Source: an uncultured Bacteroidales bacterium
GTDB taxonomy: Bacteria; Bacteroidota; Bacteroidia; Bacteroidales; Bacteroidaceae
Direction of reading: 5' to 3'
Assembly: GCA_937914945.1 (NCBI GenBank)
Contig: CALGJF010000056.1
Span: 1-64,000 of the forward strand
Length of the DNA stretch: 64,000 bases
Numbering within the stretch: position 1 is the stretch's first letter; each line of letters starts with the position of its first letter. Made by a program: the position numbers and the translations under genes. Of this stretch, positions 7,606-16,991 are shown piece after piece. Under the pieces are notes generated by a model. That model was given only the letters and a program-made list of their open reading frames with translations. It made no database searches and was not told the origin of the DNA.

Positions 7606-10122
7606 ATGAAGAACAGAATAAAGTTAATAGCTTTTGCGCTGCTTTGCGTGCTGTTTGGCGCATGCATGGGGCAGGGGAGCGATGCGACCATGTACGATGC
7701 GGGTGTATCGCAGAGGCTTGCCGAGCATCGCGTGCATGCGATATCCGATTTGCGTTATAATTTGGTATTTTCGATACCCGGCGAAAAGGATAGTGCAGTG
7801 GTGGGCCGTTCTGTCATAAGTTTTGAAATGGATGAGGCGCAGGAGGTTGTTCTCGATTTCAGGGATTTGCAAAATGTGCGCAGCGTGGCAGTGAACGGGG
7901 TGGCTGTGCAGCCTGCTATGCGTAACGAGCATATAATTATACCTGCCACGGCATTCGTTGCGGGTGGGAACGAGGTGCGGCTCTCCTTTATGGCGGGTAA
8001 TCAGTCGCTCAACAGGAACGACGAGTTTCTTTACACGCTTTTCGTACCCGACAGGGCCCGCACGGCTTTTCCTTGCTTTGAGCAGCCCTCGTTGAAGGCG
8101 CAATTTGAACTTACGCTTGATATGCCTGCCTCTTGGGTCGCGGTCTCCAATACTGTAGTGTCGAGCGACAGCATTGCGGGCGACAGAAGGATTATATCTT
8201 TTAACCGCACCGAGCCGTTGAGCACCTATCTCTTTTCGTTTGTTGCAGGCAAATTCAGCAGCAGTATATATAATGATAATGGGCGTGCCATCACAGCCTA
8301 TCATCGCGAGACAGATGCCGCCCGCATAGCGCAGTTACCTGTGATATTTGAGCAGGTGGCAGCCTCGCTCCGATGGTTAGAGGATTACACCGGTATTGCC
8401 TACCCCTTTGCAAAGTACGATTTTGTTATTCTGCCCGGCTTTCAATATGGAGGTATGGAGCATACGGGAGCAACCCTTTACAACGATGCCGCGCTCTTTC
8501 TTGGCAAGCACCCGACACCCGACGAGGAGTTGTCTCGCGCTCAAATAATTGCGCACGAGACAGCGCATATGTGGTTTGGCGACCTTGTTACTATGAAGTG
8601 GTTCGACGATGTTTGGACGAAGGAGGTTTTTGCCAACTATTTCGAGGCGCGTATGACAGAGCCGCTCTTTCCGCAAGTGAATCATCGCTTGGAACGATTG
8701 CGCCGCGTGGTGGTGTCGGCAATGAGTGAGGACCGCACCATGGGTACCACTCCTATAAAACAGCCGCTTGACAATTTGAGCGATGCGGGGCTTGTGTATA
8801 GCAATATAATATACGACAAGGCACCGGTAATGCTGGAAAAACTTGTGGAGATAATGGGCGAGGAGGCGTTCCGCGAGGGTGTACGCGATTATCTGCACCG
8901 TTTTTCATACGGCAATGCCACATGGGAGGAACTGATTGATATTTTCGACTCCAAGAGCAGTGCCAACCTGCGGGCATTCAGCCATGCGTGGGTACACGAA
9001 AAGGGCATGCCGCATATATCCTTTGCCATCGAGGGGCAGAGTCTCATAGTGCGCCAGAGCGATCCTCTGGGGCGTGGCCTTGTGTGGCCGCAACGATTTG
9101 ACGTGCGCCTGTTGGGCGATACCATTTGCGATGTGGAGATAAATATAACAGATACCTTGCATATTGTGCCTCTGCCTTGCAAGGCGCAATATCTGTTGCC
9201 AAACAGCGACGGACGCGGATATGGCTATTTCCGTCCTTGCGACAGCAGTATAGCATGGTCGCTTGCCAATTGGTGGAGAACCGATGATGAGGTGTGCCGT
9301 CAGGCGCAGTTGATAAACCTTCACGAGTGTTACCAACATGGCGTCGTGGGTGCATCGGAGTGGATAAATTCCGTTATAGAGGGGCTTGCGGTAGAGCGCG
9401 ATGCGCTTGTAGCATCCACCCTGTGCAGTTATCTGTCGCTGCCATTGAGCGAGTTGCGCGATGCTGCAGTGGAGCAACGCCTGCTTGCCATGTCGCAGAA
9501 TCACAGTTTGGCATCGTGCCGCCTTCAGTTGTTGCGCACCTTGGTGCCGACAGCCTCTTCCCCCGCCGTGTGCAGTTATATATATGATGTGTGGGAGGGT
9601 GGTGCGCACCCGCTTGCTAGCGAGAGCGACTACATGAACATGGCATACGAGCTTGCATTGCGCTTCCCCGAGAAGTATGAGTACATTGTGGAAAAACAGG
9701 CTGCCAGAATAAAGAACCCCGACAGAGCAAGGCAGTTTGCCTTTATATCGCAAGCCGTGAATCCATCGGTGGCCGAGCAGGAGAGGCTGTTTGCTATGTT
9801 GCTCACGCCCGAAGGCCGTCGCACCGAGCCGTGGGCCATTAAAGCCCTCTCGCTCCTGTGCCACCCGTTGCGTGAGGAGCAGGCAGTGAAATATATTCGT
9901 CCTGCGCTCGATGCTCTGCAAGAGATACAGCGCACCAACGATATATTCTTCCCTTCACGTTGGGTGCGTGCCCTGCTTCGCCCATGCAGGAGTGCCGAGG
10001 CGGTTGCCGTCCTCAATGGCTTTTTAAGCGACAACCCGGCCTACCCACCCTTGCTCAAAAGCAAGATATTGCAAGCCGCCTGGTTGCTTTACAGGGCACA
10101 GGGAATCACTTCCACCTATTGA
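7606..10122 (+). CDS. M1 family aminopeptidase lipoprotein
   Basis: About 838 residues. The signal ends LFGAC, giving a lipoprotein Cys; I chose ATG 7606 over 7591 because it gives a standard MKNRIK signal start. The zinc motif is HETAH (H317, E318, H321) with the third ligand E340 in KEVFANYFE, the usual M1 spacing. The substrate-binding motif is GGMEH (282-286) in place of GAMEN. The enzyme should remove N-terminal amino acids from peptides in the periplasm or at the surface. Its last 17 bp overlap the 3' end of the convergent secreted-protein gene. The HEAT/ARM-like C-terminal half is present, so the gene looks intact. Confidence 0.92.
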   Translation: MKNRIKLIAFALLCVLFGACMGQGSDATMYDAGVSQRLAEHRVHAISDLRYNLVFSIPGEKDSAVVGRSVISFEMDEAQEVVLDFRDLQNVRSVAVNGVAVQPAMRNEHIIIPATAFVAGGNEVRLSFMAGNQSLNRNDEFLYTLFVPDRARTAFPCFEQPSLKAQFELTLDMPASWVAVSNTVVSSDSIAGDRRIISFNRTEPLSTYLFSFVAGKFSSSIYNDNGRAITAYHRETDAARIAQLPVIFEQVAASLRWLEDYTGIAYPFAKYDFVILPGFQYGGMEHTGATLYNDAALFLGKHPTPDEELSRAQIIAHETAHMWFGDLVTMKWFDDVWTKEVFANYFEARMTEPLFPQVNHRLERLRRVVVSAMSEDRTMGTTPIKQPLDNLSDAGLVYSNIIYDKAPVMLEKLVEIMGEEAFREGVRDYLHRFSYGNATWEELIDIFDSKSSANLRAFSHAWVHEKGMPHISFAIEGQSLIVRQSDPLGRGLVWPQRFDVRLLGDTICDVEINITDTLHIVPLPCKAQYLLPNSDGRGYGYFRPCDSSIAWSLANWWRTDDEVCRQAQLINLHECYQHGVVGASEWINSVIEGLAVERDALVASTLCSYLSLPLSELRDAAVEQRLLAMSQNHSLASCRLQLLRTLVPTASSPAVCSYIYDVWEGGAHPLASESDYMNMAYELALRFPEKYEYIVEKQAARIKNPDRARQFAFISQAVNPSVAEQERLFAMLLTPEGRRTEPWAIKALSLLCHPLREEQAVKYIRPALDALQEIQRTNDIFFPSRWVRALLRPCRSAEAVAVLNGFLSDNPAYPPLLKSKILQAAWLLYRAQGITSTY

Positions 10123-10600
10123 CCCAATGCTTCTCTATAAGCGGTTGCAGCTCGTCGGGGTCGCCGAGTTTCGCTTTTTTGCACTCCTCCATTATATAGT
10201 TGCGCAGCTCGTCGGGGAAATCTTTAGCCTTTTCCCAATACTCTATGCGCCCCATCCAGGAGCCGTGGAAGGTGGTGTCGCTGGTTAGTGTCAACTCTCC
10301 TTTTCGCCCGCATTCGGTATATTCCCCGTTGCGGTATATGTATGTGCAGTACAGATAGGGTATAATCTTGTATGCACCGCACTGTAATTTGCCCACCTGA
10401 GCGCTATAGTATTTGCCATCGTCGCCAAAAATTTTTATAGATGCAAAATCGTTGTCAAAGTAGCGGTCGCCAACGCTGTACGACTTGTATATCCACACTC
10501 CTTTGAGCGCGTCGGCCGATATTGTCTGCGCATGTGCGTACATAAAAATATGCGTAAAAATGCTTAATAACAAACAATGTTTAATGATACCTCTTTTCAT
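10106..10600 (-). CDS. Small secreted lipocalin-like protein
   Basis: 164 residues with a signal peptide (cleavage after AHA near residue 24). The mature part begins with LKGVW and is made of short beta strands, resembling the small lipocalin-like/DUF4488-type secreted proteins of Bacteroidetes. It lies 41 bp after the membrane-bound regulator gene, which carries a similar GVW-type domain in its own extracytoplasmic part, so the two may share a ligand or bind each other. The 3' end overlaps the aminopeptidase gene by 17 bp. Ligand unknown. Confidence 0.65.
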   Translation of the reverse strand: MKRGIIKHCLLLSIFTHIFMYAHAQTISADALKGVWIYKSYSVGDRYFDNDFASIKIFGDDGKYYSAQVGKLQCGAYKIIPYLYCTYIYRNGEYTECGRKGELTLTSDTTFHGSWMGRIEYWEKAKDFPDELRNYIMEECKKAKLGDPDELQPLIEKHWVNRWK

Positions 10601-10641
10601 AATTGTTTTGTTTAATGATTAATAAAGATTCCTTGTTCTTG

Positions 10642-11673
10642 TTATAATGTTGCAATAAAGTTGTCCCACTCCTTTGAACTCCCCTTTTTACCGAATACCT
10701 TGTAGTAGAGGCGGCTGCGGGTGCTGCTTATGCTGCTTGTCTCTTTGCACAGAATGGTTGCTATCTGTGTAGGTGGAATGCCGATTTTCAGCAGCAGGCA
10801 TACACGGTATTCGTGTGTTGACATGTGGCATACGTGGCGCAGACGGCTTGTGAAATTTGGGTAAATGGGCTTTAGCTGTTGTTCAAGTTCGTCGAAATCG
10901 CTCTCTTTGAGTGTTTCGCCATGCTCTATGCGCCCCAAAAGTATTCTATAATATTCCGACCCGAAGAATTCTTGCTCCACCTGTTGCATTGCCATGGCCA
11001 CAGGTTGCGGGAGCGCATTGTTCTGTTCGCGTATCTGTTTCAGCTCCTCTTTTATTACTCTGTTCTTTTTGAATGTCTGCCATCCGTAGAGGGCAAGAAT
11101 ACCGATGAAAAGGAGAGAAATTGTGAGTAAGTATAGGAGTTCGTTGTTGGTGCGTCGCAGTTCTCTTTCCGATGTGGATAGCACAAAATTGTTGGTGGCG
11201 CTGTCGCGTTTATCTATATTGCGTTTTACAATGTTTTTAATTTCGTTTCGGCGGCTGTTGCTCATTGTCTTAATCTTTACCCATGTCTCCAATTCCAGAT
11301 TATTGCGCACGGTGTAAGTGGTGTCGTTTACAAAGTTCATATTCATCATGAAACGTCCGTTTTCCACCAATAGAGTGTCGCACTTGTCATTTATGAAAGT
11401 GTATTTTGCCATTTCCTGTGGGATAACAATCATTTCGTTTCCTGTCGATAGCAGTTCCACGTGGTAGAATGTACTGTCGGGCTCATAAATCTTGCAGCGT
11501 GTGTAGCCCTGCTTGTCGGGGTAGGTGTATGTGTATCCTGTGGGGAATGTAACCTTTTGCAAGGTCCACACCCCTGTCATAGTAAACTCTTCCGTATGCT
11601 TGTCGTTGCTACCGTTGCAATGGCAAAGCAGGGTGGCTGCAAGCAGTAATAGAGTGAAGTAGGTTATTCTCAT
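10642..11673 (-). CDS. Membrane-spanning transcriptional regulator (periplasmic sensor plus HTH)
   Basis: 343 residues from ATG 11673; the longer frame would need TTG at 11700, which lies inside the predicted -7 box. Order: signal sequence, a periplasmic GVW lipocalin-like domain (about 30-125), a linker, one transmembrane helix at about 179-198, a coiled coil, and a C-terminal HTH domain of the LuxR-like type common in Bacteroidetes membrane regulators (HVCHMSTHEYRVCLLL, then IATILCKETSSISSTRSRLY). This topology passes a periplasmic signal directly to DNA. Its neighbour encodes a small secreted protein of the same fold type, a likely partner or target. Confidence 0.72.
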   Translation of the reverse strand: MRITYFTLLLLAATLLCHCNGSNDKHTEEFTMTGVWTLQKVTFPTGYTYTYPDKQGYTRCKIYEPDSTFYHVELLSTGNEMIVIPQEMAKYTFINDKCDTLLVENGRFMMNMNFVNDTTYTVRNNLELETWVKIKTMSNSRRNEIKNIVKRNIDKRDSATNNFVLSTSERELRRTNNELLYLLTISLLFIGILALYGWQTFKKNRVIKEELKQIREQNNALPQPVAMAMQQVEQEFFGSEYYRILLGRIEHGETLKESDFDELEQQLKPIYPNFTSRLRHVCHMSTHEYRVCLLLKIGIPPTQIATILCKETSSISSTRSRLYYKVFGKKGSSKEWDNFIATL

Positions 11674-11697
11674 CGCGCGTGTGGTTTGTGTTTGTGG

Positions 11698-11705
11698 CAA
11701 ATTTA
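11698..11705 (-). promoter_or_regulatory. -7 box of the membrane regulator gene
   Basis: Minus-strand TAAATTTG matches TAnnTTTG and lies 25 bp upstream of ATG 11673, which supports that start. Confidence 0.45.
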
Positions 11706-11928
11706 CATAATTCCGCTTGTGAACAATTTGAAATGGCTTGGCAAAAAGTTTGCAACCTCAAATTTCAGCCTTTATACGCTCTGTATCTTAAAATTAACGT
11801 AACTTATTTGTATAAGTCGCAAATTTTTATCATTTTTACAAAGATTTTCAATAATATAGCGTGAGATGCATTGCTATATACGGTTATTTTGGAACTTGAA
11901 ATTTATTAATTAACTAAATATCAACATT

Positions 11929-14900
11929 ATGATTAAAAGAATTACTACCCTTTTAATTGCACTTTGTGCGTTTGCTGTGGTTAAGGCACAAGCGCCCACC
12001 TTCTCCACCGAGGAGGCTCCTGTTTGGTATTATATCCAGTTCAAAACAGGCGAGGCAATTCTTGGCGACCAGGGTGATGGTAACAATCTACTCACAATGC
12101 AGGGTGCAGAAAGCCCTAACCAATGGGCACTTATCGGAACAGAGAACAGTTTCTATTTGAAAAGCCGTTGGGGCAATTATGTTTATTTCACCAACGGCAA
12201 GTTTGCATCAAGTTCCACAAACAAAACTGCGCTTAAACTTATTTCAAGCCCCGGTAATAGTGGCTATTACGAAATTCAGCGCGCAACTGCCTCACAGAGC
12301 ATGAACCAGTGGGGTGGTTCGGGAACCGGCAAGGAACTTGGCGAGTGGAATGCGGGCGACGTAAACAATCCCCTTGCTTTTGTTACAGAGATGCCTGCTC
12401 CCGTGCCCGATTTCTTCAGCTACGAGGATGCCCCCGAGTATTATTACATAAAATTTGCCAACGGCGGTAATCTGCTCGTTGACAATGGCGATGGCACAAA
12501 TGTAACAACAGCCGTTGTTAAAAACGAGACAAAAAACCAATGGATGATGATGGGTAGCCCCTCGATGTTCTATATGAAGAGCCAGGCGGGCTATTGGTTG
12601 TACTACGATGCAGACAAAGGTCTCTTCACCTCATCATCAACCTCACGCACCCCAATGAAGTTGGTAAAAACCGGTAATGCCGATTATGAAGGTTGCTACG
12701 AGATACAGCGCACCGCAAGCAATAAGAGTATGAACCAGAATGGTGGTACTGCGGTTGGAGTAACCTTGTGCGAATGGAATGCAGGCGATGCAAACAACCC
12801 CTTGACAATCAATCCTTGTACTCCTCCCGTGCCTGCTATGAGCGATGCCGAGAATGAATATTGGTACGCAATCCACTATGTGGGTGTTGATCAATACCTT
12901 TGCGATGCCGAAGTAGGCTCAGTTCCCGGGCATGTGAATCCCATTGTAAAGAAAGAGAATCTTTGGAAATTTACAGGAACAAAAGACAACATGCAGATAA
13001 TAAGCAACAGCGGCAAGTATCTGAGCGTTGTCAATGATGTACCCGTGCTTGCAGATGAGGCTTATGCCGCAGGCTTCAAGTTGGTAGAGACCAACTATAA
13101 TACAAATCCATATAAGTGGGAGATTCACTCTGCCGATGCTGCTCTGTCAAAATATAAATTGCAGTTGGGAAAAGCATCGGGTAAGATAAAAGACCTTGCT
13201 CTTGCAAGCACATCAAGGAGTTCGTACTATCCTGTTGTGTTTATGTCGCCCGACGAGGTAAGAGAAAACAACGACGACTACTATGTTGCTGCAATAGAGG
13301 GCTACACACCCGAGCATAAGCACACATTGTGGTACACCCAACCCGCAACCCTCACCGGTGTTTCAAACACCTGGATGGAGTATTCGTTGCCCATTGGTAA
13401 TGGTCAGCTTGGTGCTTCACTTTTTGGCGGCATTCAAACCGACGAAATACAGTTTAATGAGAAAACATTGTGGAGCGGCGGTCCTTCGCAGTATGGTATA
13501 TACGAGAACTTCGGTAGCGTGTTTGTCGATGATATGAGCTATGAGTTTGGTTATGGTGCCGATAACGGAGTAACCGATTATTATCGTCAGCTCGACCTTG
13601 AGAATGCTACCGGAACAGTTTGTTACAAGAACTCGGATAAGAGCGTTACATATAAACGTGAATATATTGCCAGCAACCCCGATAAGGCTGTTGTATGGCG
13701 TTACACCGCAAGCGAGGAGGGCAAGATAAGCCTGCGCTTCACAATGGCAAGCGGTGCTCCCGGTATTGTTGCAACAACCTCATACAGCGAGGGTACAGCA
13801 ACCTTCAGTGGCTCATTGCAGACAATCAGCTATGCAGCACACCTCAAGGTGGTGCCCGATGGCGGTACAATGAAGACAACCGACAGCGGTATTCTTGTAG
13901 AGGGTGCAAATTCGGTATTGGTTGTTCTTGTCGGTATCACCGACTTTGTTGCCGACCAGGTATCACACGTTTCGGGTCGCAAGGCCGAGCTCCTCTCTGA
14001 TGCCGCAGCTCAGGCCGACGCCGCAGCCACACAGGGCTGGGAGGCTCTTTACAGCAAGCACGTTGCCGATTATGAGCAGTATTACAACCGCGTGGCATTT
14101 GAGATTGCCGGTACCGATAATGTAATGCCCACCAATGAAATGGTTGATGCATATAATGCAGGAACAATGGCAGGCAATCTCATGCTTGAGCAGTTGTATT
14201 TCCACTATGGTCGTTACCTTGAGATATCTTCTTCTCGCGGTGTAGACCTTCCCAACAACTTGCAGGGTATTTGGAACAACCGTTCCGATGCTCCTTGGCA
14301 CTCCGATATCCACGCCAACATCAACGTACAGATGAACTATTGGCCCGCAGAGCCCACCAACCTCAGCGAGATGCACGTTCCTTTCCTCAACTATATAATT
14401 AATGAGGCTGCACAGCCCGAGTGGCAGAATAGAGCAAATATCTCCGGTCAGGCACGCGGTTGGACCTGCCTCACCGAGAACAACATCTTCGGTGGCATCA
14501 GCGGCTTTGCCCCCAACTATGTTATTGCCAACGCATGGTATGTAACACACCTGTGGCAGCACTATCGCTATACCCTCGACAAGGAGTATCTTGCAAAAGC
14601 GTTCCCTGCAATGCTTGGTGCATCACAGTTCTGGGCAGACCGCATGGTTTTGGCCTCGGACGGCACATACGAGTGCCCCAACGAGTATTCTCCCGAACAT
14701 GGTCCCGGTAGCGAGAATGCTGTGGCACACGCACAGCAGATTGCTTGGGAGTGTCTTGATAACACCATCAAGGCAGCCGATATATTGGGTGGCGTTGAGG
14801 CCGGTGTCATTACCGAAGCCGACTACAACCTCATTACCGACCGCTTTGCAAGAATGGACAAGGGTATTGCCACAGAAGTCTATACCGGTGAATGGGGTGC

Positions 14901-15750
14901 GACATACAACGATGTACCCACCGGTGCAAAAATTATTCGTGAGTGGAAATACAGCAAGTTCACTGCATCGAGCGACAGGGGCCACCGCCACATGTCGCAT
15001 CTGATGGCTCTCTATCCCTTCGGTCAGATAACTCCCTCAAGCGACTTCTTTGAGCCTGCAATCAACTCAATGAAACTGCGTGGCGACGAGTCTACCGGTT
15101 GGTCAATGGGTTGGAAGATTAACTTATGGGCACGCGCGCTCATGGGCGACCGCTCACACGCAATCCTTCGCAAGGCATTGAAGCACTCTACATCGTATGG
15201 TACCAACCAGTATGCAGGTGGTATTTACTATAACCTTTACGACTCGCATGCACCCTTCCAGATTGATGGTAACTTCGGTGCTTGCTCGGGTATCGCCGAG
15301 ATGATGTTGCAGAGCCACAGCGATACATTGCAGATTCTTCCTGCTTTGCCTACCGCTTGGCCCGATGGCGAGTATGCCGGTCTTAAGGCTGTTGGTGATT
15401 TCACCGTAGGCGCAAAATGGGCCGATGGTAAGGCTACACAGATAAGCATCAGCAACAACCAAGGTCAGCCCTTGTATGTGAACTATCCGGGTCTTGATCA
15501 GGCTACAATCTATGTGAACGAAGCCGTGGTTGCTCCCGAGAAGGTAAACGAGAATACCTATTTCATACCCAGCCAGGCCAAAGATAACATCAATATATTC
15601 TTTGGCGAGGTTCCCACCGGTATTGAGGATACTGTTGCCGACACTATGGATAGCGACAGCCCCGTATATGACCTCATGGGACGCAAGGTGCTTGCTCCTG
15701 TAAAAGGTCGCATATACATCCAGAATAGCAAAAAAATCATTGCAGAGTAA
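11929..15750 (+). CDS. Large secreted GH95 fucosidase-type glycosidase
   Basis: 1273 residues. A signal peptide (about 1-22, ending VKAQA) is followed by two closely similar beta-rich modules of about 130 residues (WYYIQF... and YYYIKF..., each closing with a LxEWNAGDxNNPL motif), a third related module, and the GH95 catalytic region from about residue 460. Family residues of alpha-1,2-L-fucosidase are kept: N797 and N799 in NINVQMNYW, E923 in SPEHGP and D1113 in HAPFQIDGNFG. The C terminus (VYDLMGRKV...) is the short module common on secreted Bacteroidales proteins, possibly a sorting signal. Expected role: releasing fucose (or galactose in family variants) from host or plant glycans outside the cell. 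It stands alone, with no SusC/D pair. Confidence 0.9.
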   Translation: MIKRITTLLIALCAFAVVKAQAPTFSTEEAPVWYYIQFKTGEAILGDQGDGNNLLTMQGAESPNQWALIGTENSFYLKSRWGNYVYFTNGKFASSSTNKTALKLISSPGNSGYYEIQRATASQSMNQWGGSGTGKELGEWNAGDVNNPLAFVTEMPAPVPDFFSYEDAPEYYYIKFANGGNLLVDNGDGTNVTTAVVKNETKNQWMMMGSPSMFYMKSQAGYWLYYDADKGLFTSSSTSRTPMKLVKTGNADYEGCYEIQRTASNKSMNQNGGTAVGVTLCEWNAGDANNPLTINPCTPPVPAMSDAENEYWYAIHYVGVDQYLCDAEVGSVPGHVNPIVKKENLWKFTGTKDNMQIISNSGKYLSVVNDVPVLADEAYAAGFKLVETNYNTNPYKWEIHSADAALSKYKLQLGKASGKIKDLALASTSRSSYYPVVFMSPDEVRENNDDYYVAAIEGYTPEHKHTLWYTQPATLTGVSNTWMEYSLPIGNGQLGASLFGGIQTDEIQFNEKTLWSGGPSQYGIYENFGSVFVDDMSYEFGYGADNGVTDYYRQLDLENATGTVCYKNSDKSVTYKREYIASNPDKAVVWRYTASEEGKISLRFTMASGAPGIVATTSYSEGTATFSGSLQTISYAAHLKVVPDGGTMKTTDSGILVEGANSVLVVLVGITDFVADQVSHVSGRKAELLSDAAAQADAAATQGWEALYSKHVADYEQYYNRVAFEIAGTDNVMPTNEMVDAYNAGTMAGNLMLEQLYFHYGRYLEISSSRGVDLPNNLQGIWNNRSDAPWHSDIHANINVQMNYWPAEPTNLSEMHVPFLNYIINEAAQPEWQNRANISGQARGWTCLTENNIFGGISGFAPNYVIANAWYVTHLWQHYRYTLDKEYLAKAFPAMLGASQFWADRMVLASDGTYECPNEYSPEHGPGSENAVAHAQQIAWECLDNTIKAADILGGVEAGVITEADYNLITDRFARMDKGIATEVYTGEWGATYNDVPTGAKIIREWKYSKFTASSDRGHRHMSHLMALYPFGQITPSSDFFEPAINSMKLRGDESTGWSMGWKINLWARALMGDRSHAILRKALKHSTSYGTNQYAGGIYYNLYDSHAPFQIDGNFGACSGIAEMMLQSHSDTLQILPALPTAWPDGEYAGLKAVGDFTVGAKWADGKATQISISNNQGQPLYVNYPGLDQATIYVNEAVVAPEKVNENTYFIPSQAKDNINIFFGEVPTGIEDTVADTMDSDSPVYDLMGRKVLAPVKGRIYIQNSKKIIAE

Positions 15751-15759
15751 TATCTGCAA

Positions 15760-15813
15760 TGAATAAACTAAATGAGCCCTTCCCGCGCGGGAAGGGCTCA
15801 TTTAGTTTATTCA
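15760..15813. terminator. Bidirectional terminator, perfect 54-bp palindrome
   Basis: The two 27-bp arms (15760-15786 and 15787-15813) are exact reverse complements with no spacer. The core is GC-rich (GAGCCCTTCCCGC) and the flanks AT-rich, so each strand would end in a T-rich tail. It sits between the convergent GH95 and flavodiiron genes. Confidence 0.85.
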
Positions 15814-15823
15814 TCTATTTATT

Positions 15824-16984
15824 CTATTTCAACAAAGCATCGGCAAGCTGCTGCATTGCAGGCAGGTCGCTATCCTTCATGCGTGAGCGTATGGTAACCA
15901 TGGGCTCAACAATTTCAATGGCTTTCATCTCCTCAAGCACCGAACGCATAGTGCGCCCGGCTGTGGGAGCCCATGAACCATTCTCAAGCAGAGCTACCTT
16001 GCGTCGTTGGAAATTCTTGCCCTTCAGGTGGTGTAGGAAATCGGCCATAGGAGTGAACACGCCCGCATCGTATGACGAGGCGCATAGTACCATGTGGCTG
16101 TATCTGAATGCATCCTCAACAGCTTCGGCAAGGTCGCAGCGCGATAGGTCGGTTACAGCCACTTTGGGAGCGCCTGCGGCAGTGAGAATCTCGGCAAGCT
16201 TGCGGGCGGCAATACCTGTACCTCCATGAATGGATGCGTATGCCACAAATACGCCCTCGGTCTCTGGCTCATATTTGCTCCAAGTGTCGTACAGCCCCAC
16301 ATAGTATCCCAGATTTTCAGTGAGTACGGGACCGTGCAAGGGGCATATAATCTCCACAGGGAGGGCAGCCACCTTCTTGAGCAGTGTCTGTACCTGCACC
16401 CCATATTTGCCACAGATGTTAAAGTAGTAACGGCGTGCCTCGCAAGCCCAAGGCTCATCGGCCGACAGGGCACCGAACTTGCCAAATGCATCGGCCGAGA
16501 AAAGAACTTTGTCGGTGGTGTCGAATGTTACCATAACCTCGGGCCAATGCACCATGGGTGCATGCAGGAACTGCAACGTGTGTTTTCCTGTTGTAAGGGT
16601 GTCGCCCTCCTTCACAGCAATGGAACGTGAGGCAAAATCTATCCCCTCAAAAAACTGCGGCATCATCTGTATGGCTTTAGGTGTTGCCACAATGCGCAAC
16701 GATGGGTACTTGGTCATTGCCTCGGCAATGAGGGCTGCGTGGTCGGGCTCGGCATGGTGCACGATAAGGTACGACGGTTCGCGTCCGTCAAGCGCAGTGG
16801 TAAGATTCTTCCACCACTCATCGGCCTTGCGTGCATCTACGGTATCAAGAATGGTTATCTGCTCGTCTTCTATTATATATGAGTTATACGCCATGCCGTT
16901 AGGTACAACGTATTGGCTTTCAAAGAGGTCTATGTCGTGGTCATCGACACCTATGTATTTAATGCTGTCTGTTATGTTTTTCAT
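15824..16984 (-). CDS. fprA: Flavodiiron protein (A-type flavoprotein)
   Basis: 386 residues, the normal family length. The N-terminal metallo-beta-lactamase-like domain carries the diiron motif HAEPDH (77-82), and the C-terminal flavodoxin domain starts near residue 250 with YASIHGGTGIAARKL for FMN binding. The enzyme reduces O2 to water, or NO to N2O, in the cytoplasm of anaerobes, taking electrons from rubredoxin or a similar carrier; no rubredoxin domain is fused. It starts 7 bp after the stop of the upstream DUF4091 gene and may be read through from that operon. The role fits protection of a strict anaerobe. Confidence 0.92.
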   Translation of the reverse strand: MKNITDSIKYIGVDDHDIDLFESQYVVPNGMAYNSYIIEDEQITILDTVDARKADEWWKNLTTALDGREPSYLIVHHAEPDHAALIAEAMTKYPSLRIVATPKAIQMMPQFFEGIDFASRSIAVKEGDTLTTGKHTLQFLHAPMVHWPEVMVTFDTTDKVLFSADAFGKFGALSADEPWACEARRYYFNICGKYGVQVQTLLKKVAALPVEIICPLHGPVLTENLGYYVGLYDTWSKYEPETEGVFVAYASIHGGTGIAARKLAEILTAAGAPKVAVTDLSRCDLAEAVEDAFRYSHMVLCASSYDAGVFTPMADFLHHLKGKNFQRRKVALLENGSWAPTAGRTMRSVLEEMKAIEIVEPMVTIRSRMKDSDLPAMQQLADALLK

Positions 16985-16991
16985 GATATTC

